Shown in pieces: positions 1-10,830 of a stretch of 64,000 nt of DNA. How positions within the stretch are numbered: the first letter of the stretch is position 1; each line of letters starts with the position of its first letter. This DNA comes from Pomphorhynchus laevis. Lineage: Eukaryota; Acanthocephala; Palaeacanthocephala; Echinorhynchida; Pomphorhynchidae. The notes under the pieces are model-generated. The model was not told the origin of the DNA, did no database searches, and saw only the letters and a program-made list of their open reading frames with translations. The position numbers and the translations under genes were made by a program. The DNA lies in assembly GCA_012934845.2 (NCBI GenBank), contig WNNJ02003119.1:110340-174339 (forward strand), written 5' to 3'.

Positions 1-700
1 GGATTTCAAGTATCTTGAGGTATTATTCTCGAGAGACGGCAGAAACGTTAAGGAGATTAAGAAGCGGATTTGTGCAGCTAACGCTGCAATGCGTTCTTAG
101 AACAGGTCTGTCGTGGTGAAGCGAGAAATGAGTCTTTGGGCAAAGCTTTCGGTTTACCACGCAATCTTCTTTCCTATCTTAACCTATGGTTATGAGCTTT
201 GGGTTATGACCGAAAAGATAATATCTCGGATACAGGCGACCGAAATGAAGTTCTTTCGCGGTATGGCCGGTCCTAGCCTTAGAGATAAGGTTAAGAATTC
301 GGTCATCCGTGATGGATTCGGAGTAAAGTTGCTGTTTTTCCACATGGAAGAAAGTCTGCTGAGGTGGCTAGGACACGTTCTGAGGATGTCTAAGGATCCT
401 TCCTCGGAGGGTTTTCCAGGCCGGATTCTTTGAAAAGACCTCGAGGTAAACCTTGATACCGGTGAAGATCAAATCTCGAAACTGGCCGAATACCGCCTCG
501 GGATATATAAAAGAGAACTATGGTCTGTCACCCAGGATCGCGATGTCTGGAGTAGTTTGGTTCGTGCACTGCATCCACGACCCGACACCCGGACCAGTGG
601 TTGTCAGGAAAAATTTTTATATTATTTGTTTTTGTCAAGAAATTGTTGTTGTTGAAATAAATTCGCAAAATTAATCAATTCTGAAATAAATATCTCATTT
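1..700 (+). mobile_element. 3' end of a non-LTR retrotransposon (RTE-like LINE), 5' cut by window edge
   Basis: The plus strand encodes the tail of a LINE reverse transcriptase. A YLEVLFSRDGRN-like stretch (usual form YLGVxFSEDGRN) at 10-50 is followed by the post-RT region with LTYGYELWVMTEK and LLRWLGHVLRM (113-433) and a terminal DRDVWSSLV motif near 540. Such RYGCETW and LRWxGHVxRM motifs are typical of RTE/L1-group LINE C-termini. There is an in-frame stop near 98 and another at 431-433, so the copy is dead. The 3' tail is AT-rich and fades out around 700. The RT core lies outside the window. The clade is inferred from motifs only. Confidence 0.75.
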
Positions 701-1530
701 CGATATATCTGGAATAAATTCCCCTTCAAATTAAATAGATTTATTAAATATAAACAATAAATATATGGGAAAACTCTCCCTTCAAAAACATTTCATATTA
801 GCTGAGCTATACCACAGTCCTTGCTTCTACACCTTACGTTATATCACATTTGAAACCAAAACTTCCCTGAAAGAAATAGATTCATAATCCTAGGTGACTG
901 CAATATGCCATATAATAGCTGGCATATTACACATCATCTAATTTGAAAGCTGAAAGAGCAGATCTCAATGCAAAGAACGAACTGTCTATAAAACAACTGC
1001 AAAGAACGAACTGTCCATAAAACAACCGCAAAGAACGAGTTTTCTAACGAGCTTTCAGTTATTTCTTGATTACGCCAAATTTGATACTATAGTAGTTTAA
1101 GGTAAACAGCATGCACAATGGCTTTCTATATTATCGTTTGCTATCGCTATTCATATTTTAATGCCTTGAAGATGTAATTTTTAATGGAAAAATATTGAGT
1201 TTATCATACTGAAGTAGCTACTGATATTTGTTTTATTTAACAAAATATTTTATTCTTTTTTCTTCTTTTTTTTAAATATAAATAAATTGGTTTTATATTC
1301 TGAATAAATAATAATAAAATTTTTATATAATTTTTATCCTTTAAGATAATCGAGGTAGTTGTAGAAATAAAATAAAAATTTATTTTAAATATAAATTTAT
1401 CACAAAATAAAAATTTATTCATACAACAAGAAAAGTAGTTTTATCGGATATTTTTAAAATAAAGATAAATAATTATAAATAATTGAAATTTTGATGACTA
1501 GTTTTTTTTTCTGTACGCTGCTTTTATCCA
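700..1530. other. AT-rich intergenic DNA, no gene seen
   Basis: I see no coding signal. A short local repeat of the type GCAAAGAACGAnCTGTC occurs three times around 965-1040, giving a small tandem run of about 28-bp units. The rest is low-complexity A/T DNA. Confidence 0.5.
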
Positions 1531-2040
1531 ATATATAAGCCAACAGCAGTACGCTATATTGTTGTATTGATGAACCTCCTGAGCTACTGATACAATACCT
1601 ACATTCCGCCTTTCGATTTTTTATATGTTGGCTGACAATCACTCGATTCGTTTGCTTTATTGACAATTAGATTTAATGAAAGGCTTTCGTCTTACATTTT
1701 ACAATTTAAATTGAAATCATTTCTGATTTGAAATTAAATCAGCGATGGTAATGGAAGGTGTTACCTTCAATTTGAAAACCTACAAATTTTTCATAATGAT
1801 TACTATTATTAAAATAGTCATCTATAGTTTGCTTCCTAATTTTAAGTTGATATACCTGTGCAGCCATTATTACCATTCAAATGTTGATGGCTATTCTTAT
1901 TCAACACGCTGATTTTACCCTATCTATAAGCTAACAACAGAACACTACATTTCAGTATTGGTGAACCTCATCAGCTACTAATTATATACCTATGTTTAAC
2001 GTTTCGGTCCTTTTAATGTTGGCTGACATTAAAATGATTA
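1530..2040. repeat. Two diverged copies of a dispersed repeat with hammerhead-like words
   Basis: The segments about 1540-1640 and 1910-2035 align over about 100 bp (both run from a CTATATAAGC-like start, through GTATTGrTGAACCTC, to TATGTTGGCTGACA). On the minus strand the second copy has CGAAACG (about 2000-2006) followed by CTGATGAGG (about 1966-1974), which are hammerhead core words. No full set of helices I, II and III could be drawn, and the first copy has lost the core. I treat both as decayed ends of a ribozyme-bearing or Penelope-type element. Confidence 0.45.
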
Positions 2041-2289
2041 GCCAACATTTTAATGTTGGTTGGCTGATAGATAGACACAATAGCTAGACACAACTATGTG
2101 AGAAACGATATTACGAGCGTACTGAATTATGTATGTATTGTAGTTTCAAAAAAAAACGAAAATGTCTAACGTTCACCCAAATCATGGTACTAGTTCAAGA
2201 GAAAAATGCAACTTTGAATATTTAATGCGTATGAATATTCGATGAACGATTTTAGCGAACCCTGATTGATGTAAGGGTGATAATCATGT

Positions 2290-3000
2290 ATACCCAACCA
2301 AACGCTATTTTATACCAGTATTAATTTCGATTAGTGTACAATATTTCTTGAAGTGTGTTTTAATTACTTTAAGTATTTTATTCATATGAACAGAATGTGG
2401 TTTTAATGTACATTTAAAAGCACTACATATGAACCTAGGTTTTATTGGATTTTTATGTAATTTTGGATTCCAATATAATATAGGTATAGTTTTATTATCT
2501 GATTCAACCTTTATACCCTTTTTATCCATTATAGAACAGTGACTTGTAATAATTGTTTCTAAACTCAACTCACTACGTTCATATGTTGGATTTACATTTA
2601 AATCATTAGAATTAACCTCTTTCATTAGTATATCATAATAAAGCTTTTTGCATATGAAGACAAAGTTATTACTAGCTTTATCAATAGTTGTTATTATATA
2701 GTTATCCTTTAATTTAGTAAGTTCTGTATACATATCTTTAATAATTTTATCTTTCCTTTTATAATTGTTTGTTATTTTCATTTTATTTTTAATTTTATCA
2801 AATATATAATTTTCCAAATGTCTCTATTAGATATATTCGAGCTTTCACTATTAATCAGCTTACTGAAGTAAGCATTTAAGTTATTATATAACGAATTGTA
2901 AATTTTATTATATTATAATGTTATAGTATTTTACAGTACAAAAATTTATATTATACAACTTATCTATCATAGTCGTTAATTAATCTTTGGCATAGTCCTT
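2290..3000 (-). mobile_element. Naiad-type Penelope-like element, N-terminal RT fragment
   Basis: A minus-strand frame at 2305-2817 (170 aa) encodes the region ahead of the RT fingers: IITTIDKASNNFVFICKK, then YWNPKLHKNPIKPRFICSA. It is nearly identical to the homologous parts of the larger copy at 6466-9762, so it belongs to the same family. The piece lacks the GIY-YIG region and the RT catalytic part. The segment 2820-3000 contains shorter pieces of the same element. It is a broken fragment. Confidence 0.8.
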
Positions 3001-3849
3001 AATTAACATTTTATTGTCAAATAACATATTAAACAATAAAATAGATCGCCAAAAAGAAGGAACGGTCATAGGCACTCAAGTGTTTTAGTGTACGCTATCC
3101 TCTATATGGATTGGTATGAGAAACGAATAATTGAGAAATGTTAATAAAGGCATCATATATGATGGATATATATTGACAATATTTTTGTAGTGTGGAAACG
3201 TGGAAGGAAAAAGCTATATAAATTTATTGTTAAATTCAATGTCTATGGTAAACTAAAATTTACTACTAATATACAAACACATATAAACTTTTAGATGTTT
3301 ACATTTACAAAAATAATATTGTAAATATATACATAGAGAGAAGACAATCTAAAAGAAGCAAGAACCAAACTGTAAATATTTGCATGTTACAAGTAATCAT
3401 CTATGATGCCTAAAATGGCTTTAATAATAAATATGACACTGAGAATATACAAAATATGTAGCACGTCAAGCGATAAATAAAACTTAATAAAAGAACTAAC
3501 GAGGATATCAAAGTACAACAGGAATTTACAAACAAAGATATATACAAATGTATTAAACAGGTTAGAGTTATATATGACAATAAAACTACAATTTTGAGTA
3601 TCTCAAAAACTAGTGATACAACCACAGCAGTTATAACATATCATCCAGCATCAAGAAGCATAAATAAATAGATTCGACAAATAACAGAGTTAATATGTAA
3701 TACATTTTATATCAAAATAAGAGACGTACGTATCTTCTATAAATCCTTAATACGATGAAAAAAACCTGATTTTATTCAGGCTAGTAAAATTGTAATCTCT
3801 TGCATTTACAGCATTGCTAAGTATTTGCACTTTGTTTCATATATCATTA
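3000..3849. other. AT-rich DNA, no gene seen
   Basis: No coding or RNA gene is supported here. The short open frames (for example near 3410-3625) are hydrophobic by composition only and match nothing I recognise. Confidence 0.5.
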
Positions 3850-5301
3850 TACTATCAAATTATAAAACTGTATCCTCTAAAGGATCCTATGTAAAAACAA
3901 GAAGAAACAATTAAATTTCCTGCCGAATAAAATTAGGACGATCAGGGTAATACGTGGTTAGCTTAAGGAGGCTAGGCCCATGCTACCACGTAAGCAAATT
4001 CTCGGAGATGCCTTTTTAATATATCACAAGGCAGCCGAAACGACTGATGGTAGTTCACCCTACTGATGAGTGCTGCCTGCTACCATCAGCTCGTCTAGGA
4101 GTAATAATAAAGTCTGCTCTGCTTGTAATCGAACTCTGGTTTTTGGTAACATTTACAATTATAACACTGAAGCTTATTAGCTCCCGGAGCACAGTTTAAC
4201 ACAATCGGATTTAATACTATAAAAATGTATCCTTCAAAGGATCCTGTGAGAAAGCAAGCAACGACAGCAAGTAAAATTCCTGCTGAATAAAATTAGGATG
4301 GTCCGGAAAGCACATGGTTATTTTAAAGAGGTAATGTGCATGCTACCACGTACGCAAATTTTCGGAGATGCCTTCTTAATATATCACAAGGCAGCCGAAA
4401 CGACTGATGGTAGTTCACCCTACTGATGAGTGCTGCCTGCTACCATCAGCTCGTCTAGGAGTAATAATAAAGTCTGCTCTGCATGTAATCGAACTCTGGT
4501 TTTTGGTAACATTTACAATTATAACACTGAAGCTTATTAGCTCCCGGAGCACAGTTTAACACAATCGGATTTAATACTATAAAAATGTATCCTTCAAAGG
4601 ATCCTGTGAGAAAGCAAGCAACGACATCAAGTAAAATTCCTGCTGAATAAAATTAGGATGGTCCGGAAAGCACATGGTTAGTTTAAAGAGGTAATGTGCA
4701 TGCTACCACGTAAGCAAATTTTCGGAGATGCCTTCTTAATATATCACAAGGCAGCCGAAACGACTGATGGTAGTTCACCCTACTGATGAGTGCTGCCTGC
4801 TACCATCAGCTCGTCTAGGAGTAATAATAAAGTCTGCTCTGCATGTAATCGAACTCTGGTTTTTGGTAACATTTACAATTATAACACTGAAGCTTATTAG
4901 CTCCCGGAGCACAGTTTAACACAATCGGATTTAATACTATAAAAATGTATCCTTCAAAGGATCCTGTGAGAAAGCAAGCAACGACAGCAAGTAAAATTCC
5001 TGCTGAATAAAATTAGGATGGTCAGGAAAGCACATGGTTAGTTTAAAGAGGTAATGTGCATGCTACCACGTAAGCAAATTTTCTGAGATGCCTTCTTAAT
5101 ATATCACAAGGCAGCCGAAACGACTGATGGTGGTTCACCCTACTGATGAGTGCTGCCTGCTACCATCAGCTCGTCTAGGAGTAATAATAAAGTCTGCTCT
5201 GCATGTAATCGAACTCTGGTTTTTGGCAACATTTACAATTGTAAAACTGAAGCTCATTAGCTTACGGAGCACATTGTTACACATTCTACTATCAAATTAT
5301 A
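3850..5301 (+). repeat. Tandem array of a 360-bp unit (about 4 copies), retrozyme-like, flanked by a target-site duplication
   Basis: The unit repeats with a period of exactly 360 bp: the block starting ATATCACAAGGCAGCCG recurs at about 4020, 4380, 4740 and 5100. Internal copies differ at only a few bases, while the outer ones are more diverged. The array (about 3865-5286, 3.95 units) sits between direct repeats TACTATCAAATTATA at 3850-3864 and 5287-5301, so it inserted as a multimer. Each unit holds CGAAAC, CTGATGAG and GTC in that order, and a 10-bp hairpin CTGATGGTAG/CTACCATCAG. Short non-coding tandem units with hammerhead parts and a target duplication are what animal retrozymes look like. 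The family recurs at 26.5-27.3 and 49.15-50.4 kb. No protein is encoded. Confidence 0.8.
4022..4112 (+). ncRNA. Hammerhead-like core strands in nested order (one example per 360-bp unit)
   Basis: Within the unit the order is AGGCAGC-CGAAAC, then CTGATGGTAG, then CCTA-CTGATGAG-T-GCTGCCT, then CTACCATCAG-C-TCG-TC, then TAGG. Pairs that can be drawn are AGGCAGC/GCTGCCT as helix II, CGA-CTGATGGTAG/CTACCATCAG-C-TCG as helix III next to a GTC site, and TAGG/CCTA as helix I. A normal hammerhead needs the cyclic order CTGATGA, GAAA, GTC. Here the CTGATGA strand lies inside the helix III loop, so an active fold would need strands from neighbouring units. Activity is unproven. The same words recur in all units. 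Confidence 0.45.
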
Positions 5302-5389
5302 TATACACTTTTTCGTTTAAAAATATAGTTGATTACAGAATTTCTATTTTTCGGCAGTAAATATAGGTTTTATTTTCATATATAAATAC

Positions 5390-6465
5390 CTGAGATCAGG
5401 TAGGTGTACACGCAACCGGCATACTTCAAGTGTATGCGTCTGCCACACACCTGAAGTCCCACTCGTGACACGCGAAAGACGGCAACATCGACGTAAGGTG
5501 TTTAAAAATTTCAGTATCTGCTTAGCGGACGTCATCTAGAAAAAATACTACTCACGAGATGACCCAGGTACACCAAATGCGCACCTGAATCCTCTCTTAA
5601 CGACAGACGCTGAGAGCGTTTCAGGGTTTTCTGACTCACTTCAGGACACTCTTGAATATATTCAAGTCGAATCCGAGATGCCGGTTCACCGAAACGGTGA
5701 AACTCGAGTATCTTGTACGGTGTGAATGTAGGGGTGGTTAATTTGTAATAATGAAGATGAAGGATGAAATTGCCAATATCTAACTTTTTTCTTGTTTTAG
5801 AGGTACAATCAAAGGCAACCATATGTGTTTTAGAGGGATTAAAAATGAGATTGAATGGGCCTAACTGGACAATTAATCTTAAAATGAATTGGCTGATTTT
5901 CGATACATCTTTACATCTGCATCTTGAAAAAAAGCGGCGGTATCATCAGCATATACCTCCAGACGTTGATGGTGCATTGAAAATTTAAGAAGATCAATGT
6001 GGGCGGCTAATTACAAGATTGGAAATAGAAATAAGCCTTGAATTACACTAGTATTTGGGTAGAACTGTCGCGTATCAGGGTTATAATAGTAGAAGCTATT
6101 GGTATACAACAGTATTTCCACCCTATTAATAATTCTCGCAGGCAACCAAGAGAGTGGTTTCATAATTGTGTAGGGATATCGACTTCTACAAATTTTGTCA
6201 AGGCCTAATGTATCAATCCAACCCGATGCGCCGATGCCCTCTGCTTTCAACTGACAAATTTATCTTTCTTGAATATCTTCCAGAAAGAAGACTGAGGAGT
6301 AAGTCTGCATCCCAACTCAGTTGGAGTCTGTAACGAGAACTCCAATATCAATTCGAGAGAGCACTTCTGATAAAATCAAATAAATTGGGAAGGTATCATT
6401 TTAGCTAATACCTTGAGTTTTGTTGAAGTAGGATTGTAAATGCAATCTATATAGGTAGTCGATAA
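5390..6465 (-). mobile_element. I/Jockey-group LINE fragment (family of the 58.98-62.87 kb copy), copy 1
   Basis: Minus-strand frames at 5532-5822 and 6011-6250 match parts of ORF2 of the complete copy at 59.1-61.6 kb. INRVEILLYT followed by PDTRQFYP at 6011-6250 equals the palm region around INRVEILLYTKRFYY and PDARQFYPITG. The downstream frame near 5560-5700 equals the segment after the YADD box. The copy has internal deletions and many breaks. It lies directly after the 360-bp array. Confidence 0.75.
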
Positions 6466-6651
6466 ATCAAATGAGCTAACTGAGTCTACGTATTTAATAT
6501 AATTATAAAATAAACAAAACATAATAATTCTAAATCAAAATTTAATAATTAAATAATAAAATTAATAATTGTTTTTAGATTTTCTATAATTTAAATCAAG
6601 TTTAAATAAAAAATTGAAATTTAAAATAAACGTCACTTTTATGAATTGACT

Positions 6652-6836
6652 AATAAATAACAGACGTTGTATCAGAATAAGGATTAGAGGTAATCAGGAG
6701 GAACTGCTATGCTATCAGCTTTTGGCCCCTAATTCTTCTATCCAACATAGCAGCGGGGCCAAATACATGCTGATGATGTATTTCCTCTGAAATAACTATC
6801 TAGTATCTTATTCTAATACAAAGTATATTATTTATT
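6652..6836. ncRNA. Conserved pseudoknotted RNA fold in the Naiad 3' region (copy A)
   Basis: Helices in plus-strand order: AATAAATAA (6652-6660) with TTATTTATT (6828-6836); TTGTATCAGAATAAG (6667-6681) with CTTATTCTAATACAA (6807-6821); GAGGAA (6698-6703) with TTCCTC (6782-6787); CTGCTATG (6704-6711) with CATAGCAG (6746-6753); TTTGGCCCC (6721-6729) with GGGGCCAAA (6755-6763); TACAT (6764-6768) with ATGTA (6776-6780). The two G/C-rich helices interleave (a-b-a'-b'), so they form a pseudoknot closed by an outer stem. The complement folds likewise; the element's sense strand is the minus strand. Other copies lie at 21525-21709, 22897-23055, 23171-23360 and, diverged, 24028-24190. I do not recognise the class. 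Confidence 0.65.
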
Positions 6837-8035
6837 ATCCATCCATAAAAATTTGCCACTTAAGAGTTTAAATTTATTCTTTATATTATTGTGTTCGATT
6901 TATATATTTTACTATTTTCTGCTTGATGTTATTTTTATAGTAACCTGGTTTAAAATATGTATCTATTAAATTATTTAAATGATTTTGAAGAAAACCAATA
7001 TCGTTACAAAGTGTTGCAATTCGTAAAATTTCATTGTATTATATTTTATATTATATGGTATGCATGAATGCTCATGCAAAAATATTTTTCTTGTAAATTT
7101 AAATGTCATCTTTATGATATAAATTAAAAAGCAGTTTTAATTGATGTTAATTTAATGTTCAAATCTAGATATATACCTTCTTTATCATTAATATTGGTTT
7201 TAATATAAATGAGGCTACCTGGATAAATTTGTTCGCTTATTGAATAAAAATTGCTAGAATTAAATACACATATATCATCAATATATCGAAACATATATTT
7301 CATATCTTTATATAATTTAGATTAATTTTTTAAACAGTTATGAACAAATTCATATTCTATAAAGCTTAAAAACAAGTCAGCTATAATTGGGCTACTATTA
7401 CCACCAATTGGAACACCTTTTACTTGTCTAAATATAGATGTCCCTACTTTTAAATAATTTTGATTTATCAAAATATTTAAGGATTCTATTAATTCAATTT
7501 TATCCATATATTTATATTTATTTGATGGTTTAATTTTTGTTAGATAGGCGTGTTAATTATTATAACACATATATGTAGATATTTTTCCGAAAATAAGATT
7601 AATTAATTTTACTAACGCTTCTTAAATATCTACTAAATCTTGATTTGTATAAAGCGTACTAAAATCGTATGTATTTATATTTTGAAAATTTATTCCTTTT
7701 GTCTGTTCTAAAAATTCTTTTGTAGAATTAATACTGAAATAGTGTTTTATACCAGTATTAATTTCGATTACCTTGCAATATTTTTTAAAATGTGCTTTAA
7801 TTACTTTAAGTATTTTATTCATAAAGATAGAAAGTGTTTTTAATGTACATTTAAACGCACTACATATGAACCTGGGTTTTATTGGATTTTTATGTAATTT
7901 TGGATTCCAATATAATATAGGTATAGTTTTATTATCTGATTCAACCTTTATACCCTTTTTATCCATTATAGAACAGTGATTTGTAATAATTGTTTCTAAA
8001 CTTAACTCGCTGCGTTCATATGTTGGATTTACATT

Positions 8036-8572
8036 ATGTCATCACAATGACTCATCAGTGCCAGATCCCTCCCACTACTGGATGCAGAGGAGGACTGGCA
8101 GACGGCAATCAATGAATGAATCAATGTGAATGATGTGCTAGAAAATTTTCTAGTAACATCATAGAGTACTAAATCAGTACTACAGCTTCACCAAAAAGGA
8201 TAATTAGCAAAAGCACTGGCAAGATGCCAGCGCAGGTCTCTTTAATATCGGCTAACTTTTATTTAAGGAAAGTGAGAGCATTCCACGTGAATTGCTTATA
8301 AAACATGTAAGCGAGACGCGAAAGAATGACGAATGCCGTTTCGTCATCACAATGACTCATCAGTGCCAGATCCCTCTCACTACTGGATGCAGAGGACTGA
8401 CTACACATTGATTCATTCATTGATTGCCGTCTGCCAGTCCTCCTCTGCATCCAGTAGTGGGAGGGATCTGGCACTGATGAGTCATTGTGATGACGAAACG
8501 ACATTCGTCATTCTTTCGCGTCTGGCTTACATGTTTTACAAGCAATTCACGTGGAATGGTCTCACTCTCCTT
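8036..8572. mobile_element. Retrozyme-like unit (305-bp monomer, partly tandem and partly inverted) inside the Naiad element
   Basis: The insert interrupts a Naiad coding sequence that is continuous in other copies (compare 2581-2640). TCATCACAATGACTCATCAG occurs at 8039 and again at 8344, giving a 305-bp monomer with a partial second copy. At about 8400 the orientation flips and the rest (8401-8572) reads in reverse. The short overlapping open frames here are mirror artefacts of the inverted repeat. The monomer is non-coding and bears a hammerhead ribozyme. A 3-bp overlap (ATT) at the edges may be the target duplication, but this is weak. Size, tandem arrangement and ribozyme fit animal retrozymes. 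Confidence 0.75.
8425..8503 (+). ncRNA. Hammerhead ribozyme (helix III open), complete
   Basis: All core parts are present in correct cyclic order. TGCCGT (8425-8430) pairs with ACGACA (8498-8503) as helix III with one mismatch; the sister copy on the other strand has ACGGCA, which pairs perfectly. The cleavage triplet GTC ends at 8431. TGCCAG (8432-8437) pairs with CTGGCA (8468-8473) as helix I, extended by TCCTCC/GGGAGGGA. CTGATGAG is at 8474-8481. Helix II is G-TCAT-TGTG-ATGA-C (8481-8494), followed directly by GAAAC. Nothing in the conserved core is missing, so self-cleavage is plausible. Confidence 0.85.
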
Positions 8573-9762
8573 ATTTAAATCATTAGAATTAACCTCTTTC
8601 ATTAGTATATCATAATAAAGCTTTTTGCATATGAAGACAAAGTTATTACTAGCTTTATCAATAGTTGTTATTATATAGTTATCCTTTAATTTAGTAAGTT
8701 CTGTATACATATCTTTATTAATTTTATCTTTCCTTTTATAATTGTTTGTTATTTTCATTTTATTTTTAATTTTATCAAATATATAATCTTTCCAAATGTT
8801 TATCTTAGATATATTCGAGCTTTCACTATTAATCAGCTTACTAAAGTAATCATTTAAGTTATTATATAACGAATTGTAAATTTTATTTTTGTCGTTGTTA
8901 TTATTTAATCTATATTTATACCCTTTTGATAGCAGCTTTCTTAATTCACAATTTTCAATTAATTTTAGATTATGGGTACATATATGTTCATTTATTTTAT
9001 CAAAACTAAGACTTTTACAATTGCATTCTGTTTCCATTATGTTTCAAATATTATCGTTACATATTGATTTTAATTCTTTATTATAATTACAAATTTTTCG
9101 TCCTAATGGTGGTAGGAGTTTATACCTTATTTTAGGAATATATTTACTTAAATCTGACCCTATTATTTCTTTACTTTTAGAATTATTTAAAAGTCCGGCT
9201 ATATTTATGTTATCTATACATTTATTAATGAAGTTTATGGTTAATGTATATTTTCTATTGTTATTATTAACATTGATTGTGCGATTATAGTATTCTGTAT
9301 GACAATAACTGTCTATTATACAACTTAGCCTATCATAGTCGTTAATTAATTTTTGATTTATTGAACATATATCTTTAGAAAAACTTCTTGTATTTACATA
9401 AAGATCTTTTAGCTTATTATCTCTTAAAAGTTGTTTTAATATTTCTAATTGTTCATTTATATACATATCTTTTTTAATATTTTTAACTCTATTTTTCTTA
9501 TTCCTTTTATCACCATGACTTCTTGGTTTGCGTTTAACCGGATTATTATAATATAGTTGTTTATTATGTATTATACTACTTCTGCCAATTCCTTGTACCA
9601 CGTCATTCAATCCTAATGGGTACATGGAATTAAGCGTTTTAATCCAAAAATCTTCTTTTTCTAATAGTTTTTGATTTAATATTGAAATGTTTTCTTCGGT
9701 AATATGTTCTAAAACCTAGTTTTTAACATTTGATATGTTTTTCCTATATACTGCATAAAATC

Positions 9763-10830
9763 TCGGTAGCTTGCTGAGAGAGATAGGAGTTGAATTGGGT
9801 AAAAGTCACACTACCTACAACGTGAGAGTACAATAGCCGCCTGGATGAGTGCTACTCTCGTTGGACCAGTGGTATTTTTTCCGCAGCAGGATATCTTCTA
9901 ACCGCCAACGAAGTAGGCCCTGTAAGGTGGACAGTTGTTGTCGCGACTGTTCAATACAGAAGGGTTTAAGCAACTACTTTTCATTAAACAGTAGAATGTC
10001 GAGGAGATAATTTTTAGATGTGCAATGAAAAGTAGGGGTAGGTAAGGCATGAATGAAGTAGTCGATCGTTGCTCTGTGGAGTGCGACTTTAATCCAACGA
10101 CCTGTTTTGTCCTTGAAATCATCAAGTATCATGCAGCAGTCATAACCGATTATTCGATCTAGGAATTCGCTATTTCTATGCGTTTTTTGGTCGAATATAG
10201 ATATTGGCTAGACTGATTTGATTGCCATCTTTACAAAGTGTTACAACTAAACATGACAGGGTAAGATAAGCTTAAAAATAGGAATGGCCTTAATGAACAT
10301 TTAATTAGGGTTACAAGACCTTTAATGAAAATAAGTGAGGTGGGGCTATGTATGGAGTTAAGAGGATGTTGATGTGCTGTGGTTGAAATCTTGTAATGTA
10401 CTGAGGGGTCTGAATTGATCTATTTCCTGAAGGGCATCGCGACCTGATAAAATACAAAAAGCATAAGCATCTTCCAAATTCCACCGAAGGATGTTTACTG
10501 GAAAAATATCTCAACTGATTTCCATACGTTGTCCTCCAAGCGGAATAAAAAACAGATCCACTAGTTGATTGTGCGGCCAGGAGGATGTCCTCTTGCTGCC
10601 GCAAATCTAGTTGTGAGACTATCTATCCCACTTGCTTCATGACCATTGAGAGTACTTGCGATAAAGATATCATTACGTCCCTGACGATTGGCCCATCTGC
10701 CAGCTTTCTTTTGAAGTTTAATCGTTGTAGATTTACTATCATCGGAAGACAACACCAATCTTTTGGCTAAAACCGAAATTGTTGGCATTATATATTGTTG
10801 ATGAGGATATAGCATCAAGGATATGTTATC
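9763..10830 (-). mobile_element. I/Jockey-group LINE fragment (same family), copy 2: end of ORF1 and endonuclease part of ORF2
   Basis: On the minus strand, frames at 10311-10604 and 9898-10125 correspond to the start of ORF2 of the complete copy (its segments around ITRFIPKHIYTHFTPY and IDYLIHKPPSPTF). The frame at 10561-10818 resembles the last part of ORF1. The sequence ends at 9763 next to the truncated Naiad N-terminus, so one element cut into the other. Many stops and frameshifts are present, and no RT part remains. Confidence 0.65.

Larger units (their letters stand above)
6466..9762 (-). mobile_element. Naiad-type Penelope-like retroelement, nearly full length but broken and interrupted
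   Basis: Read on the minus strand from about 9762 down to 6466. The N-terminal end of the preserved coding region (about 9700-9580) contains EKEDFWIKTLNSMYPLGLN, the end of the GIY-YIG endonuclease that Naiad elements carry ahead of the RT. It is followed by the frames 9044-9625 and 8417-9037, then the RT with DKASNNFVF, LHKNPIKPRFICSA, VKGVPIGGNSSPIIADL and RYIDDICVF. A foreign unit at 8036-8572 splits the reading frame between NSNDLN and NPTYERSELS. Several frameshifts and stops are present. The 3' region holds a structured RNA (6652-6836) and ends at the family terminus CAGCTAACTGAGTC near 6470. The first zinc-binding part of the endonuclease is missing, cut at the LINE at 9763. Confidence 0.85.

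Noticed and set aside
5127-5360. Open frame in the last 360-bp unit
   Set aside because: It is not kept in the other units and encodes no recognisable motif.
6652-6836. HDV-like ribozyme for the pseudoknotted fold
   Set aside because: The interleaved helices recall HDV, but there is no P4 hairpin between the second strands and no recognisable P3/L3 or J4/2 arrangement on either strand.
8259-8578. Overlapping open frames on both strands with the same peptide (FRHHNDSSVPDPSHYWMQR)
   Set aside because: They mirror each other because the DNA is an inverted repeat; the sequence is a non-coding ribozyme unit.
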